A stretch of 64,000 bases of DNA from Agmasoma carcini (nom. nud.). Its lineage: Eukaryota > Microsporidia > Thelohaniidae. Of this stretch, positions 1 through 10,156 are shown piece after piece. The stretch lies in NCBI GenBank assembly GCA_029232285.1, contig JAOXFI010000018.1, forward strand, positions 1 through 64,000. Reading direction: 5' to 3'. Position numbers and translations under genes: made by a program. Positions within the stretch are counted from its first letter, which is position 1. Each line of letters begins with the position of its first letter. The notes under the pieces are model-generated. The model made no database searches, was not told the origin of the DNA, and worked only from the letters and a program-made list of their open reading frames with translations.

Positions 1-248
1 TTAACCAACCTTGATATGACTAACTAACAGATCATATCTGGGCATGTCTGACCATATCTGACAATATCTGATCCTACCTTTGAATGTATAAAAATTTAAC
101 CAACCTTGATATGACTAACTAACAGATCATATCTGGGCATGTCTGACCATATCTGACAATATCTGATCCTACTTTTGAATATATAAAAATTTAACCAACC
201 TTGATATGACTAACTAACAGATCATATCTGACAATATCTGATCCTACT
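1..248. repeat. 95-bp tandem repeat with internal decamers
   Basis: Three head-to-tail copies start at 1, 96 and 191. The first two are each 95 bp and nearly identical, differing at a few bases near positions 79-86 of the unit. Inside each unit are four consecutive 10-bp subunits ending in ATCTG or GTCTG. The third copy has lost exactly two of these decamers (20 bp) and then diverges after about 248. Each unit junction carries AAAATTTAACC, which resembles the block found before many start codons in this window. The array runs off the left edge, so its true size is unknown. It does not resemble a telomeric repeat. Confidence 0.9.
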
Positions 249-2173
249 ATGACTATATATTGACTTTTAAGCACAATTTTTCGATTTCCGATTTGGTAAT
301 TTTTTACAAAGATTGAAAGCTCTGTAAAGATTCCAGATAGATTAAACGTGATAAGAGTAGAAATATTGAAAACACAATAATCCGACATTAACAGGTTTAT
401 ATTTGCCAAATTGATAAATATTATCTTATTTATTATTAATAAAAAGCTTTCTCTTATTCACTTACTTCAATAAATATCATTTTCTGATCTCTTTATTTTT
501 AAATCCTTTTATTTGTTTTTTAGCTTTTAGCCTTTTAGCCTTTTAAAGGTTTCTAGTTATGCTTTGAGATAATATAGTAAGTGGAAATATAAATATCTTA
601 GTTTTCTAATCACTGCTTAATATAAAAATATCATTTCATAGTTTCTAGATTTTTTCAATATAATTGAAATATGCTGGTGTCACTCGTCTTATTATCTTTA
701 AATTTTTTATTAGTGAATTTTCAATTGATTGAGTGTGCGCCCTTCAAAGGATTAATAAAATTGCTTTGATGATTTGCACTATAATTTAATTCTTTAGATT
801 TTAGTATGCAAGCCATTTATCAGAAAATATTACTAACCCTCTGAATTATAAATATAAGTGTTTCCCTATTTTGATTTTCAACATAAAATATCTTAAATAT
901 TTACCTTGGATCAATTCAAAAACCCAAGCGTTGCCATGTTTACATCATTTGGTGTATTGTTACCACTTAACAATCGCTCCTATTATACTTTATGCACCTA
1001 CAAACCTTGTTTCATATATTTAAATAGGTAATTTGATTGTACCTATCATTTTGAATATATTATCAATAGACACAATTTCAAAGCAAAACTTTCCAAACTT
1101 ATATGGTATCTCTATTTTAAAATAAAACATAAATTATAAAATCTCACAAATATTTAGATTTGTAAAAATTAAGGTTTTTTATAGTATTTTTTGATTGTAC
1201 ATCTAAAAATAATAAATTTTACATCGCAGGGTTCGAACTATATCCCTTTTACAACTTTTCTTTTAATTAAACCCCACATTGAATAAAAAGCCCTAGTCTT
1301 AGGTTTCATCTAAAAGACCATTTTCTCTAAAAATCGATTTCTTCGCTTCTTATTATCTTGTAAAACACTCTAGTAGGATAATAAAGAGGTTAATATCTAT
1401 TATATAAAGAATAAATTATCAATTGAATGTATATAATAATGAAAATGTCTACAATATATGTAAAATTGAATTATTTAAATATCTACAATATATAAATATA
1501 ATAATATAATAATATTTAAATATAATAATATGTACAATATATAAATATAATAATATAATAATATGTACAATATGTAAAATATCTACAATATATAAATATA
1601 AAAATATATAAATATGTAAAATATAAAAATTTTTACTTGTTTTTATAAGTGAAAAATTTTATTTGAATTATCTAAAAATTTGTCAGATCGCAAATCGAAA
1701 CAACACCGATTTTTATTACCAATCATCTCTTTTATAATCAAAACTGAAAATTTTATAACAACCAATCAAACCTTAAATACACATTAAGCTTATATCATAT
1801 CTAAAATAGTTATAATATATCAAGATTACAATAAAATATATTAACAATCATCAAAATATGTCTAAATAAAAAAACATACAAAAATATTATTATAAAAATT
1901 GACTAATCTTTCAAATAAAATATATATCATATACCATTATATATTATATATTATATATTATATACCATCATATATCATATACCATCATATACCACACATA
2001 ACATATACCATTATATATCATATACCATCATATATCATATACCATCATATACCACACATAACATATATTATCAAATAACAATTGTCATACCCTTTTATTT
2101 ACATACCAATCATAATTTATATTCAAACCATTCTGTTTGAAATACTATAAAATATTGAAAATTCTTCTCCCAT
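249..2173. other. Gene-free A+T-rich stretch
   Basis: No convincing coding region is present on either strand. Positions 1390-1630 are low-complexity DNA built from short TATAAATATAATAATA-type runs with recurring CTACAATATATAAATA blocks. A GGTTCGAACT string near 1230 resembles a tRNA B box but no cloverleaf can be folded around it. The stretch leads into the promoter of the lipin gene. Confidence 0.6.
1961..2066. repeat. 60-bp tandem repeat upstream of lipin
   Basis: A 46-base block (1961-2006) recurs at 2021-2066, a period of 60 bp. It consists of TATACCATCATATATCATAT-type runs ending in ACCACACATAACATAT. A looser ATACCATTATATATTA pattern extends to about 1921. The array ends about 105 bp before the lipin start codon, so length changes could affect its promoter region. 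Confidence 0.8.
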
Positions 2174-3811
2174 ATGGGAATTGTTAGTAAAATATTTACA
2201 ACTGTGTCTGGCATCTACAACACAATAAATCCTATCACCTTCAGTGGTGTTAATGACGTAGTCGTTGTTAAGCGGAAGGATGGCACATATTCTTGCTCTC
2301 CTTTTCAACTTAGATTCAGCAAAATTCGTTTCTACAATGCCAAAACCCAAGTAGTCAATCTATATGTAAATAATAAACTATGTGACATCAACATGATCAT
2401 CACAAGTCAAGGTGACCTTCTATTCGAAGAAAACAACAACATATTAAAGACTCATGCTGAAAGAATCATATCTTACATGCCACCAGAGATAAATCCTTCA
2501 GATATTTTGAATACACAAACCATATTCCAAAACTTAAAACCTAAAATAGACATCACTATCAATGACATCAATAATCTTAAAATCGAACGTGAAAAAAACA
2601 TCTCAAAACGTATATTTGGCTTAACTTTCCTCACAGGAACAAAAAATGACATCTACTACGATCTATCACTAAAATACAACAAACTTAGCACATTATTATC
2701 AAGTTCTGAGCATTTTTCAACCCTTCTTGATAAATATGAAATCCTTCTTGAGACCTTTAATAATATTATTAAAGGTTTCAAGTCTCAAATTAAATTTTCG
2801 TTATGTTTAAATGGGAAAATTGAAAATACTGTAAAAGAAACATTCAATTCTTACTTAGTTACACAAATAGACCATCCAGATAACACAGTGGTAAAGATAG
2901 ACGCAAATGGTAAGCGAATCCCCTTCTATTTCCCTTATATATTGTTCACTCGTCTATTCTTTGAACTTAGAGACTGTAAAAATAAAAAGAGAAAACTTAT
3001 TGAATTTCTGGAAAATGAACATAATCTTGCACTAGGCTGGAATATATTTGGTACAAAGAAACCTTTGAAAAGAGACATATCATTTTCTATGATATTAACT
3101 TCAGAAGAACTTTTATCTTTAGATCTAAAATTTGGTAAAAATGATGTTATATTTAAAATAAGTGGGGCAGCAACTCAATTAGAAGGTTCAATTTATCTTT
3201 GGAAAGACACTGATAAGATTGTTGTTTCTGATATAGATGGAACAATAACTAAAAGTGATATATGGGGTCATTTGTATGGACTTATGGGGAGAGATTGGAC
3301 GCAATCTGGTGTTGCAGCTTTGTTTTCAAGAATTGTAAATAATGGTTATAAGATTTTATATCTTAGCTCTAGGCCATTAAGTCAAAGTATGTTTACAAAG
3401 AATTATTTGAATAGTGTTAATCAAGATAACTGTTCATTGCCTCATGGACCCGTTTTTCTAAGTCCAGAGGGTGTATTTGGTGCTATTTACTGTGAGGTGA
3501 TTAGTAGAACACCTCATGAGTTTAAAAATGCAGTGTTGAGCAACCTTTTAGAATTATTTGGAGATCAAAAACCATTAGTTGCTGGGTTTGGTAACAAAGT
3601 TACTGATGTAATTGCTTATAAGGCGGTTAATATAGCTTCTAATAAAATATATACAATAAATCCATCAGGACAGTTGATTGCTGAATATTCGAAGAGCCTG
3701 GTTGGAACTTATCACACTCTTAGTGAGTTCGTAGAATCTTCCTTCCCTGTAATAAATAAGAAAAAAACTGCTGATATGTATAAATATAATGACTTTAACT
3801 ATTGGAGATGA
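2174..3811 (+). CDS. PAH1: Lipin / phosphatidate phosphatase (Pah1/Ned1 family)
   Basis: Mg2+-dependent phosphatidate phosphatase converting phosphatidate to diacylglycerol at the ER and nuclear membrane. The protein has 545 residues, shorter than yeast Pah1 (about 860). The N-terminal lipin domain is clear from residue 1 (MGIVSKIF, then SINP-like INPITFSGVNDVVVV, DGTYSCSPFQLRF). The C-terminal HAD-type catalytic domain contains DIDGT with D353 and D355 as the expected nucleophile pair, followed by YLSSRP, PHEFK with the conserved Lys, and GFGNKVTDVIAY. The middle (about 110-330) is low-similarity linker, as in other lipins. The ATG is preceded by AAAATTCTTCTCCC, the start-site motif of this genome. 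All catalytic residues I would check are present, so the enzyme is probably active. Confidence 0.93.
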   Translation: MGIVSKIFTTVSGIYNTINPITFSGVNDVVVVKRKDGTYSCSPFQLRFSKIRFYNAKTQVVNLYVNNKLCDINMIITSQGDLLFEENNNILKTHAERIISYMPPEINPSDILNTQTIFQNLKPKIDITINDINNLKIEREKNISKRIFGLTFLTGTKNDIYYDLSLKYNKLSTLLSSSEHFSTLLDKYEILLETFNNIIKGFKSQIKFSLCLNGKIENTVKETFNSYLVTQIDHPDNTVVKIDANGKRIPFYFPYILFTRLFFELRDCKNKKRKLIEFLENEHNLALGWNIFGTKKPLKRDISFSMILTSEELLSLDLKFGKNDVIFKISGAATQLEGSIYLWKDTDKIVVSDIDGTITKSDIWGHLYGLMGRDWTQSGVAALFSRIVNNGYKILYLSSRPLSQSMFTKNYLNSVNQDNCSLPHGPVFLSPEGVFGAIYCEVISRTPHEFKNAVLSNLLELFGDQKPLVAGFGNKVTDVIAYKAVNIASNKIYTINPSGQLIAEYSKSLVGTYHTLSEFVESSFPVINKKKTADMYKYNDFNYWR

Positions 3812-4519
3812 AAGTGTTAAGAAAATAAAAATTATTGATAAGTTTTCAACTGTTTTTTATCATTTAAATTTATAGGTTTTGATTTTTATTTTTGAAAAAA
3901 AAATTATATTTTAGTCTTTAAGAAATACATTATGGCTATGATAACTTTAAGGATGGGGTTGAATTATTAGAAATACTAATAGTTATTATTTGATATATCA
4001 AATGTTTAGATACAGAAAGGGATAGCCCTAAACTAACTAAAATACGTAAAAAATCACTACAAATATAAATATAAAGGTAGTAAGTAAAGCGACTGAACAC
4101 AAGTTATGATTTTTTAATATATTTAAAGATAAATTTACTTAAAATCAGAATATAAATGTAGTAACTGAAGGGATTGAACACAAGTAAAGACTTATAGTAC
4201 ATTTCTAAAGATGAAAAGTATAAATTGATAATCTTAGCAGATTTGTTTGATCTCTAATTTCAAAAATAGAAAAACTCCAGTTAATATAAAGGCAGTCAGT
4301 GTATGTAGTATCAATATTTACTACCATGTTGTTAAAGACGTGTTGGTCCTGTATTTCTAAATATTTTTATCATTGATTTTATTAATTTAAATAAATTTTA
4401 TTTTAGGACTTCATAGCAGGTTTTTAATATAAAATCATAATAAATACTTCAAATACTTATAAAACACAAATAACAATAAATAATTTGAAACTATATACAG
4501 AAAAATTACAAAATAAACA
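3812..4519. other. Intergenic, no gene; weak duplicated segment
   Basis: No coding region is supported. Two diverged copies of a 65-70 base segment lie at about 4062-4131 and 4148-4222, sharing GTAGTAA, GATTGAACACAAGT-like and TTTCTAAAGAT-like blocks. This looks like a local tandem duplication. The last 30 bases are the presumed promoter of the next gene. Confidence 0.5.
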
Positions 4520-5314
4520 ATGAATTTATTTTTACAGTTGACGGAATGTGCGAATAGCGTATTTAAAATGTCAATTTTATATGAGAAAGACTATCCAGAG
4601 GATGAATACTTAGAGAATTATGGTCGTAATTTGATAAATGATTATTCAAATATTCTTGAAGGCGTTGATCTTGAATTAAATGAAATATATAACTTTTCAA
4701 AATATAAGGAAAAGGATGAATATTACAGGGTGGGTATGAAAGCAGGAAGTAATGATGTAAGAGAAAGATTAGAAGGATTAGAGGGAATAGATAAGAATAT
4801 AATCATGTTAGTATCATCAAATCAACCAATAGACTATTTTACTCCAAAAAATTGCAATTTTAGATACTTTTTATCAATTGATGAAAATATTTATATAAGC
4901 CTTCATGATTTGATTAAAAAGTTTATAGAAAGATTAACAGAGAATGATATTGATAACTACTATAATTTAAATGAACCAATTGGGACTGAATTGCTTCAGA
5001 AGAAGATCATGAAATGTGATTTGATCAAAGATAAAATAGATATAGATTCTGATACATGGAAGATAATAAAGGAACGAAACTTAAAGAAAAGAGGATTTAG
5101 AAATGAAACTTATAATGATAAAGATACCAAAACTCAGGCAACATTCACACCTCCTCAAAAACCACATGTGCCAGCACCGACTAAAACATTACCAGAGTCG
5201 TATTTGCCAGTGACACGAAATCCTAGTATTAAGAGATCAAGACAAACATTTAATTCTCTGCAAAATAAAAATAAAATTAGAAAATTGAGGTTTAACGTAG
5301 ATGAAAAACAATAA
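4520..5314 (+). CDS. Hypothetical protein, possibly nuclear
   Basis: 264 residues, family not recognised. The first 170 residues are acidic and predicted largely helical; there is no signal peptide or membrane segment. The last 70 residues are different: a proline-rich stretch (TPPQKPHVPAPTKTLPESY) and then a basic tail rich in Lys and Arg that could be a nuclear localisation signal. This layout (folded helical domain, proline linker, basic tail) is common in transcription-related subunits, but I cannot assign one. The ATG follows an AAATTACAAAATAAACA leader with no CCC run, so this start is less typical than its neighbours'. It lies between lipin and a membrane channel on the same strand, with about 700 and 500 bp gaps, so no operon-like linkage is implied. 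Confidence 0.75.
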   Translation: MNLFLQLTECANSVFKMSILYEKDYPEDEYLENYGRNLINDYSNILEGVDLELNEIYNFSKYKEKDEYYRVGMKAGSNDVRERLEGLEGIDKNIIMLVSSNQPIDYFTPKNCNFRYFLSIDENIYISLHDLIKKFIERLTENDIDNYYNLNEPIGTELLQKKIMKCDLIKDKIDIDSDTWKIIKERNLKKRGFRNETYNDKDTKTQATFTPPQKPHVPAPTKTLPESYLPVTRNPSIKRSRQTFNSLQNKNKIRKLRFNVDEKQ

Positions 5315-5821
5315 AAAATGATTTATAATTAGCTTTTATATTTATTAATACAACAATTTTTTATAAAATATATTTGATTTTATATTATTTTCTAATACAT
5401 TAATCATCATAAACGATGAATAGGTGGTTAATTAAAACGTAATAGCTTCTGTCATATTATATTTAAGCTTATTGCCTTATATTAACACAATCCTTTAACA
5501 ATTCAAGTAAATATTTTGATTGTCAACATCAATACTTCATAGCTTTTATACATGTGATTTTATTAAATATTTATTTTGATTGTCAACATCAAAGCTTTAT
5601 GGCTTTATATTTGTAATTTTTATTTAATATTTTGTATCACCCCTTTCTCCTTTCTTTAACAAGAGAACACTCAAATTCATCAAATTTCAAATATTAATAT
5701 ATTTTAATAACTTTAAAATTATTGTATTAAGTACGAGAATGATTGCCCCTATTAACACAATATAACTAGATTGATATAAATTAAGGAGATTAAAATAAAA
5801 CTTCTTTCCTTACTCAATCCC
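5315..5821. other. Intergenic, promoter of MscS-like gene
   Basis: No coding region is supported apart from the 60-bp duplication listed separately. The last bases before the next ATG are CTTACTCAATCCC, carrying the CCC start motif. Confidence 0.5.
5511..5630. repeat. Two-copy 60-bp tandem repeat
   Basis: Copies at 5511-5570 and 5571-5630 share ATTTTGATTGTCAACATCAA, a (C)TTTATGGCTTTTATA-like core and an ATTTTATTTAATAT tail, with scattered substitutions. A third copy only begins (TTTTG). It is non-coding and ends about 190 bp before the MscS-like start codon. Confidence 0.75.
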
Positions 5822-7324
5822 ATGGAGCAAGAATCATACTCTACACAGACAATAACACAACACACACAGATTCAAGAACAAGTTGAAAAACATGAGAAAC
5901 CAATTGAAAACAAAATTAATACTAAAGTTGGTATTATGAATAACATAATTGTAATTATAACCGCATCCTTCTTATTCACAGCCAACAGTAAATTCACATA
6001 TAATTATTGTAGGCTTTATCTTGATTTCCCTTGGGAGCAGGTGATACTGCTACACGTAGGCATTCTAAATCTACTAATATGTATAAAATACATATTAAAC
6101 ATAAATTTAACAAAACAATTAACAAGTTATTTCTTTAAACGATTTCTAGAACAAGATAACACCTCTTTATTGCATCTCATATCAATGGCAATCATAAGTG
6201 GGTTTCTTTTAAATAAACTTGGAATTGATGATAATGATCTGATAAAAGAAGCAAAAAACGGGTGTCTCTCTATCATATGCTTCTTCAGTATCCTTACACT
6301 AGGTTCAATCCTTATCTTTATCATCAATTATAGCACTTATTTCTCCTTTTATTCAAGGAGAATTAAAAAGAACAGTGAAAAAATTGAATATTTAAAGAAA
6401 TTAACACATCTCGTCGATCCAACTAACAGTCGACCAGTTGAATTTATTTGTTCAAAGATTATTGAAAATTTTGGTAAAAATCAAGTTCTAACCGAAAATA
6501 CTTTGTCTCAACTGATAGGACGAGAATCTGCAGCTCAGGTACTGCAATATTGTGATTTTTCTGGAGATAATTCAATTACATATATAGAATTGTGTGGGTT
6601 TTTCAAAAAAACATTGGGAGAAATGGATCAACTTGCAAGTGGGCTAAACCAAAATGAAGAATCAATGCAGAAAATGGTGATGTTGATATCTGTTTTGTCA
6701 TTAATATTGGGATTTTCACTGTTTATAACTGTTTTCTTTGGCTTTTACACCCACATGAAACAAGCTTTGATCTTTGGAAGTAGTATTTTATTTACTGGTG
6801 GTTATATTTTTTCAAAACCCATATCGATAATGCTTGAAAGCATGGTCTTTGTTTTTATAGATAGAAGCTATGAAGTAGATGATACTCTTGTTATTGATAA
6901 TACTTTTTACAAAGTAAAACAAATCAATATATTATCTACAATTTTCTTAAAGGACTCTTTACATACTTCCATACCAAATCACAAACTAGCTAACAAGGAA
7001 ATCACTAACCTTAGATGCAGTAAGGGATGGAAGCATAAGGTTAAGTTAATATTTGACTCTAGAGAAATTATTGAGAAATTGGACATGGTTAAAGCTAAGC
7101 TTGGAGAATTGTACGAAAAACACAAGGCCGTATTTTCATGTCCTATCGATATTCTTTCTATGAAAATTATTGGAGATGATCAAATAGAAGTTGTTTTTTT
7201 CACAGTCTTTAACTTACTTAATCAAGAGCTTGGTGTTATATGTCAAAGGAAGAACAACTTTGCTATAAAATTAGATAGTATTATGAGAGAATTGGAATTA
7301 AAGATTCTAAAAGAAGATTCTTAA
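5822..7324 (+). CDS. Mechanosensitive channel of MscS family with EF-hand (Msy1-like)
   Basis: 500-residue membrane protein. Hydrophobic segments occur at about 38-57, 70-90, 112-132 and 148-170. They are followed by a cytosolic stretch holding an EF-hand loop, DFSGDNSITYIE, at residues 245-256 with good Ca2+ ligands (D, S, D, S, T, E), and then by segments at about 283-305 and 312-330. The MscS beta domain follows: VDDTLVIDNTFYKVKQI, then the KDSLHTSIPNHKLANKEI-type motif. The order EF-hand, pore-lining pair, beta domain is that of fungal Msy1/Msy2 channels, which regulate Ca2+ and volume under hypo-osmotic stress in the ER. In microsporidia, osmotic pressure drives spore germination, so such a channel may matter there; that is inference. 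Start: ATG directly after AATCCC. Confidence 0.88.
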   Translation: MEQESYSTQTITQHTQIQEQVEKHEKPIENKINTKVGIMNNIIVIITASFLFTANSKFTYNYCRLYLDFPWEQVILLHVGILNLLICIKYILNINLTKQLTSYFFKRFLEQDNTSLLHLISMAIISGFLLNKLGIDDNDLIKEAKNGCLSIICFFSILTLGSILIFIINYSTYFSFYSRRIKKNSEKIEYLKKLTHLVDPTNSRPVEFICSKIIENFGKNQVLTENTLSQLIGRESAAQVLQYCDFSGDNSITYIELCGFFKKTLGEMDQLASGLNQNEESMQKMVMLISVLSLILGFSLFITVFFGFYTHMKQALIFGSSILFTGGYIFSKPISIMLESMVFVFIDRSYEVDDTLVIDNTFYKVKQINILSTIFLKDSLHTSIPNHKLANKEITNLRCSKGWKHKVKLIFDSREIIEKLDMVKAKLGELYEKHKAVFSCPIDILSMKIIGDDQIEVVFFTVFNLLNQELGVICQRKNNFAIKLDSIMRELELKILKEDS

Positions 7325-7418
7325 ATAAATTTGTTAGATTATTAATTTTTCAAAAATATTAATTTAATTATAATTGATAATAAGTAAAACTTTAAGTTTA
7401 GTGATTAATAAATATAAT

Positions 7419-7960
7419 AATAAGTTTATTTATAAAATATGCTTGCTCAGGTAAAAGTAATATGAATTTAAAACCTGTCAGCACATTTTTTATAAGAATC
7501 TTAATTATAAATAAATTTACAGGAGTAAAAAAGCCTTAAACAAACAGCAATAATCAAAATGGGTTTTAAAAGGGACAGATTGGAGGGATAAAACCATACA
7601 CTATTCGTGTTTTGGTTAAAGAAGTAAAAAATTTGATTTCATGCTATCCTAAACCATCTTAGATGGTGACAGTAAAACTTTAAAGACATTATATTAAAGG
7701 ATGGGGTTGTAACTGGGCTTAGTCCCATTACGCAAACCTACCAGCTTATATCTTTGAAATCCAGAAGTGATACTTCCCTGCTAATGAATAAGAGGTACTT
7801 GTCTATTGACCGCAAATCAGTTTCCCAGAGTGAACAAGGTTATCCGTATACCCCACGATCCTGCTTTCCCTCTAGCAAGCCTTGACCTGTTATAACCAAA
7901 TTAGCCGTTGTTTCCAACATTACCACGTGGAGGTTTGGACACCTTGCAGAGTGTGAAAAG
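7419..7960 (+). repeat. Dispersed non-coding repeat, copy A
   Basis: About 540 bases similar to 28523-29032, 38397-38726 and, inverted, 29661-29800. Shared ordered blocks are: TATGCTTGCTCAG at the left; ACCATACA-TATTCGTG-TTTGGT; ACCATCTTAGATGGTGACAG (containing a palindrome); ACTTTAAAGA; CCAGCTTATATCTTT; TGACCGCAAATCAGTTTC; CAGAGTGAACAAGGTTATC; AATTAGCC; and CCACGTGGAG. All six frames are interrupted, so it is not a decayed gene of any family I know. Candidate identities: a non-autonomous transposon, a solo LTR, or a family of structured non-coding RNA. It is the longest copy. It fills most of the gap between the channel gene and the secreted protein; the rest of that gap holds nothing recognisable. 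Confidence 0.75.
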
Positions 7961-8439
7961 TTTCTACATTATATGTATTATGGTTGTCAATATTATTATC
8001 TTATATAATCTTTCTGAGCATGATTTAGGGTTAAAATTTTTTATTTAACGGTATTTATAGTCTCAGTCGGAACTGCTTCTTCTCATAGCCAAGATCAATA
8101 TATCTGTCACAATATGATTTTGCACTACTAAGAGACTAATGATTTTTGAATAGACAGTTTTTTTTCAATAAAAATTCAGAATATCACTAAAATTAACTTC
8201 ATCAATTTCTCTTCTTAAACAGAATATGTATTAATAATGATTAAAACAAACAAGGGCTTGCTTATACTAATAATATTCATAATTATATTTATTATTTGAA
8301 TCATATGAAACTATGTGATACATTCAACTTAATCTTTCATCAATTCTTTAAAACATTATATATCATAGCTCAGTTACTTTGATATGTACAATAATAAATA
8401 CAAACATTTTATGAAATAAAAATATTAAAATTATTTTTT

Positions 8440-9120
8440 TTAATTATCTTGATTATAACAGGGACTCTCCAACATCGATCCAATTCCTGTTTCTTCAATA
8501 ATAACAGTGTTTCTAATACCAGAATCTCCTTCGTGAACCTGCGTCACCTTTGCTTCAGACTCTATTGGGAAGCCTGCTGATCTTATCAACGCAGTAGCAA
8601 AGCTCGAAAGCATTTCATTTGAATTATTATTAAGGAAAACGAGCGATCTCTTCTCACATAAAGCATTAGTTCCTCCAGTAATAACTGGTACCTCTTGATT
8701 AACCTTTTTAAATGCCTCTTCTAGAGGATTTGGCTCACATGGAACGAATTCAATCACATTCATATCATTATCATCTACACTATAAGAGTTTAATCTACTT
8801 AAATAATCTTGAATACTCTGTGCACCACAAATACCACCAAAATCTTCATCTTCTTGATGATATTGATCAGCATCAGTCGTGTCAAGATTTATTTCTAATT
8901 TTCTTGGCTGGTTTTGTGATTCTAAAGCTGAATTGATGAAGTTAACTACCTGTTCTCTTGCTGATTCAATCTCTTCAGTAAGATTTCTGCTTTGTGCAGC
9001 TAGTAATCTCGAATAACTTTCAGGAATTAAGACCTTGACAGATATTTCCCTTACTGACTCTTCCCCAGCTAATGTGGCAGATGTGGTATTAAGAAATATA
9101 TGTGCAAAACTGAGTATCAT
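8440..9120 (-). CDS. Secreted hypothetical protein, possibly ADAM-like without active site
   Basis: 226 residues from the first true ATG (a TTG three codons upstream is not a plausible start). The N-terminus, MILSFAHIFLNTTSATLAG, is a likely signal peptide, so the product should be secreted or enter the endomembrane system. There is no transmembrane segment or GPI-like tail. Six cysteines remain in the mature part. The order of blocks (a VKVLIPESY strand, a helix with VNFINSALE, a GICG motif, then LCEKRSLVFL followed by a helix where metzincins carry HExxH) recalls reprolysin/ADAM proteases, but that helix reads FATALIRSAGFP with no zinc ligands. If related, it is an inactive homologue. Family membership is low-confidence inference; that it is a real secreted protein is well supported. 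It diverges from RanBP1 across a 276-bp gap. Confidence 0.75.
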   Translation of the reverse strand: MILSFAHIFLNTTSATLAGEESVREISVKVLIPESYSRLLAAQSRNLTEEIESAREQVVNFINSALESQNQPRKLEINLDTTDADQYHQEDEDFGGICGAQSIQDYLSRLNSYSVDDNDMNVIEFVPCEPNPLEEAFKKVNQEVPVITGGTNALCEKRSLVFLNNNSNEMLSSFATALIRSAGFPIESEAKVTQVHEGDSGIRNTVIIEETGIGSMLESPCYNQDN

Positions 9121-9396
9121 GATAAACAATGGTATTTTATTTTTATATATACCCTGAAACGTGTTTTAAATCAAGACAATGTTTTGATTTATTTGTTAAA
9201 GACAAGGGATAGTGGGAGTGTAATAAGTGATTGTTTGGTGATATATAATACTTTTGAACAATATAATTTATATTTTGTGATCTACATTTCATTTTTTTAT
9301 ATTTATCAAATGTTGGAGATTGTTTTATGATTTTCAAAGTTATTTATTTAGAGAGTTTGTAAATGAAAATTTTTTAAAAATATTTTTATTTTTCCC

Positions 9397-10056
9397 ATGG
9401 TTGAAGATAAAAATGATGTTAAGAACGAATGTAAAATGGAAGTAGTTGATAAGAATAATAAAGGAGAGGATTTGAACACCAAAGACGTTTCTAATCAAAG
9501 CACAGAAGAAAATATCAAATTAGAAAGCAAAGATAAAAAGGATGAAGATATTTTAAAAAGCGAAGATGAGAAAGTTGGAATTAAAGACGAGAAGAAGGCT
9601 TCTCCATTCTTGAAGTCCAAAGTAAAAGAGGATGACCCATTTAAGCTTGCCTTCAAACCAGTTAAAGAGGTGCACACCCATAAAACGTTATTTGAAGATA
9701 CCGTAAAATTGTACTATTTGAAGGATGAAACAAAGACTTTTGAAGCTAGAGGCCCTGGTAAGATATATATTTTACAGACAACTGATGGTTCACCATACAG
9801 ATTGGTTATGTATAGAGATGTTGTCAAGAGAAAGGGTTGTAATCATGTTGTTCAGCCTGAGCTTCCACTTAAGAAGGCTACCGCTAAAGAAAATTCTTTT
9901 GTTTGGGTTGCTTTAAATGATATGGCTGATTCAGATGAGAAGAAAGACAAAATGGTCTATTTTGCCACATTCGAGAAAACAGAGGTTGCTGAACTGTTTG
10001 AGTCTAAATATAATGAAGCTAGATTATATAACAAAGAAATCATACAAAAAAAATAA
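9397..10056 (+). CDS. YRB1: Ran-binding protein 1 (RanBD)
   Basis: 219 residues. The first 80 are charged and low-complexity (Lys, Glu, Asp). The Ran-binding domain spans about 85-215: it starts near PVKEVHTHKTLFEDTVKLYYL, has the FEARGPGKIYIL segment (E116, with R and G following; the family consensus is W/F-K-E-R-G-x-G), then RLVMYRDVVKRKGCNHVV and WVALNDMAD with the family's core aromatic. It binds RanGTP and, with RanGAP, promotes GTP hydrolysis and release of importins and exportins in the cytoplasm. There are no FG repeats, so it is RanBP1/Yrb1-like rather than Nup2-like. The ATG directly follows TTTTTCCC. Confidence 0.9.
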   Translation: MVEDKNDVKNECKMEVVDKNNKGEDLNTKDVSNQSTEENIKLESKDKKDEDILKSEDEKVGIKDEKKASPFLKSKVKEDDPFKLAFKPVKEVHTHKTLFEDTVKLYYLKDETKTFEARGPGKIYILQTTDGSPYRLVMYRDVVKRKGCNHVVQPELPLKKATAKENSFVWVALNDMADSDEKKDKMVYFATFEKTEVAELFESKYNEARLYNKEIIQKK

Positions 10057-10156
10057 ATTCAATATATCTATTTTGTTTGAAATTTGTGATCAGTAATGAA
10101 ACTAAATATATTGATTGGTTTTAAAAGAATAAAAAGATTGTTCAAGATGTTTCATA

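Noticed and set aside
1..248. Telomeric repeat
   Set aside because: The unit is 95 bp and not a short G-rich motif; nothing shows a chromosome end here.
1224..1250. GGTTCGAACT string resembling a tRNA B box
   Set aside because: No acceptor stem, T stem or anticodon arm can be folded around it.
1961..2066. CRISPR-like array
   Set aside because: Repeats are contiguous 60-bp tandem units with no unique spacers, in a eukaryotic genome.
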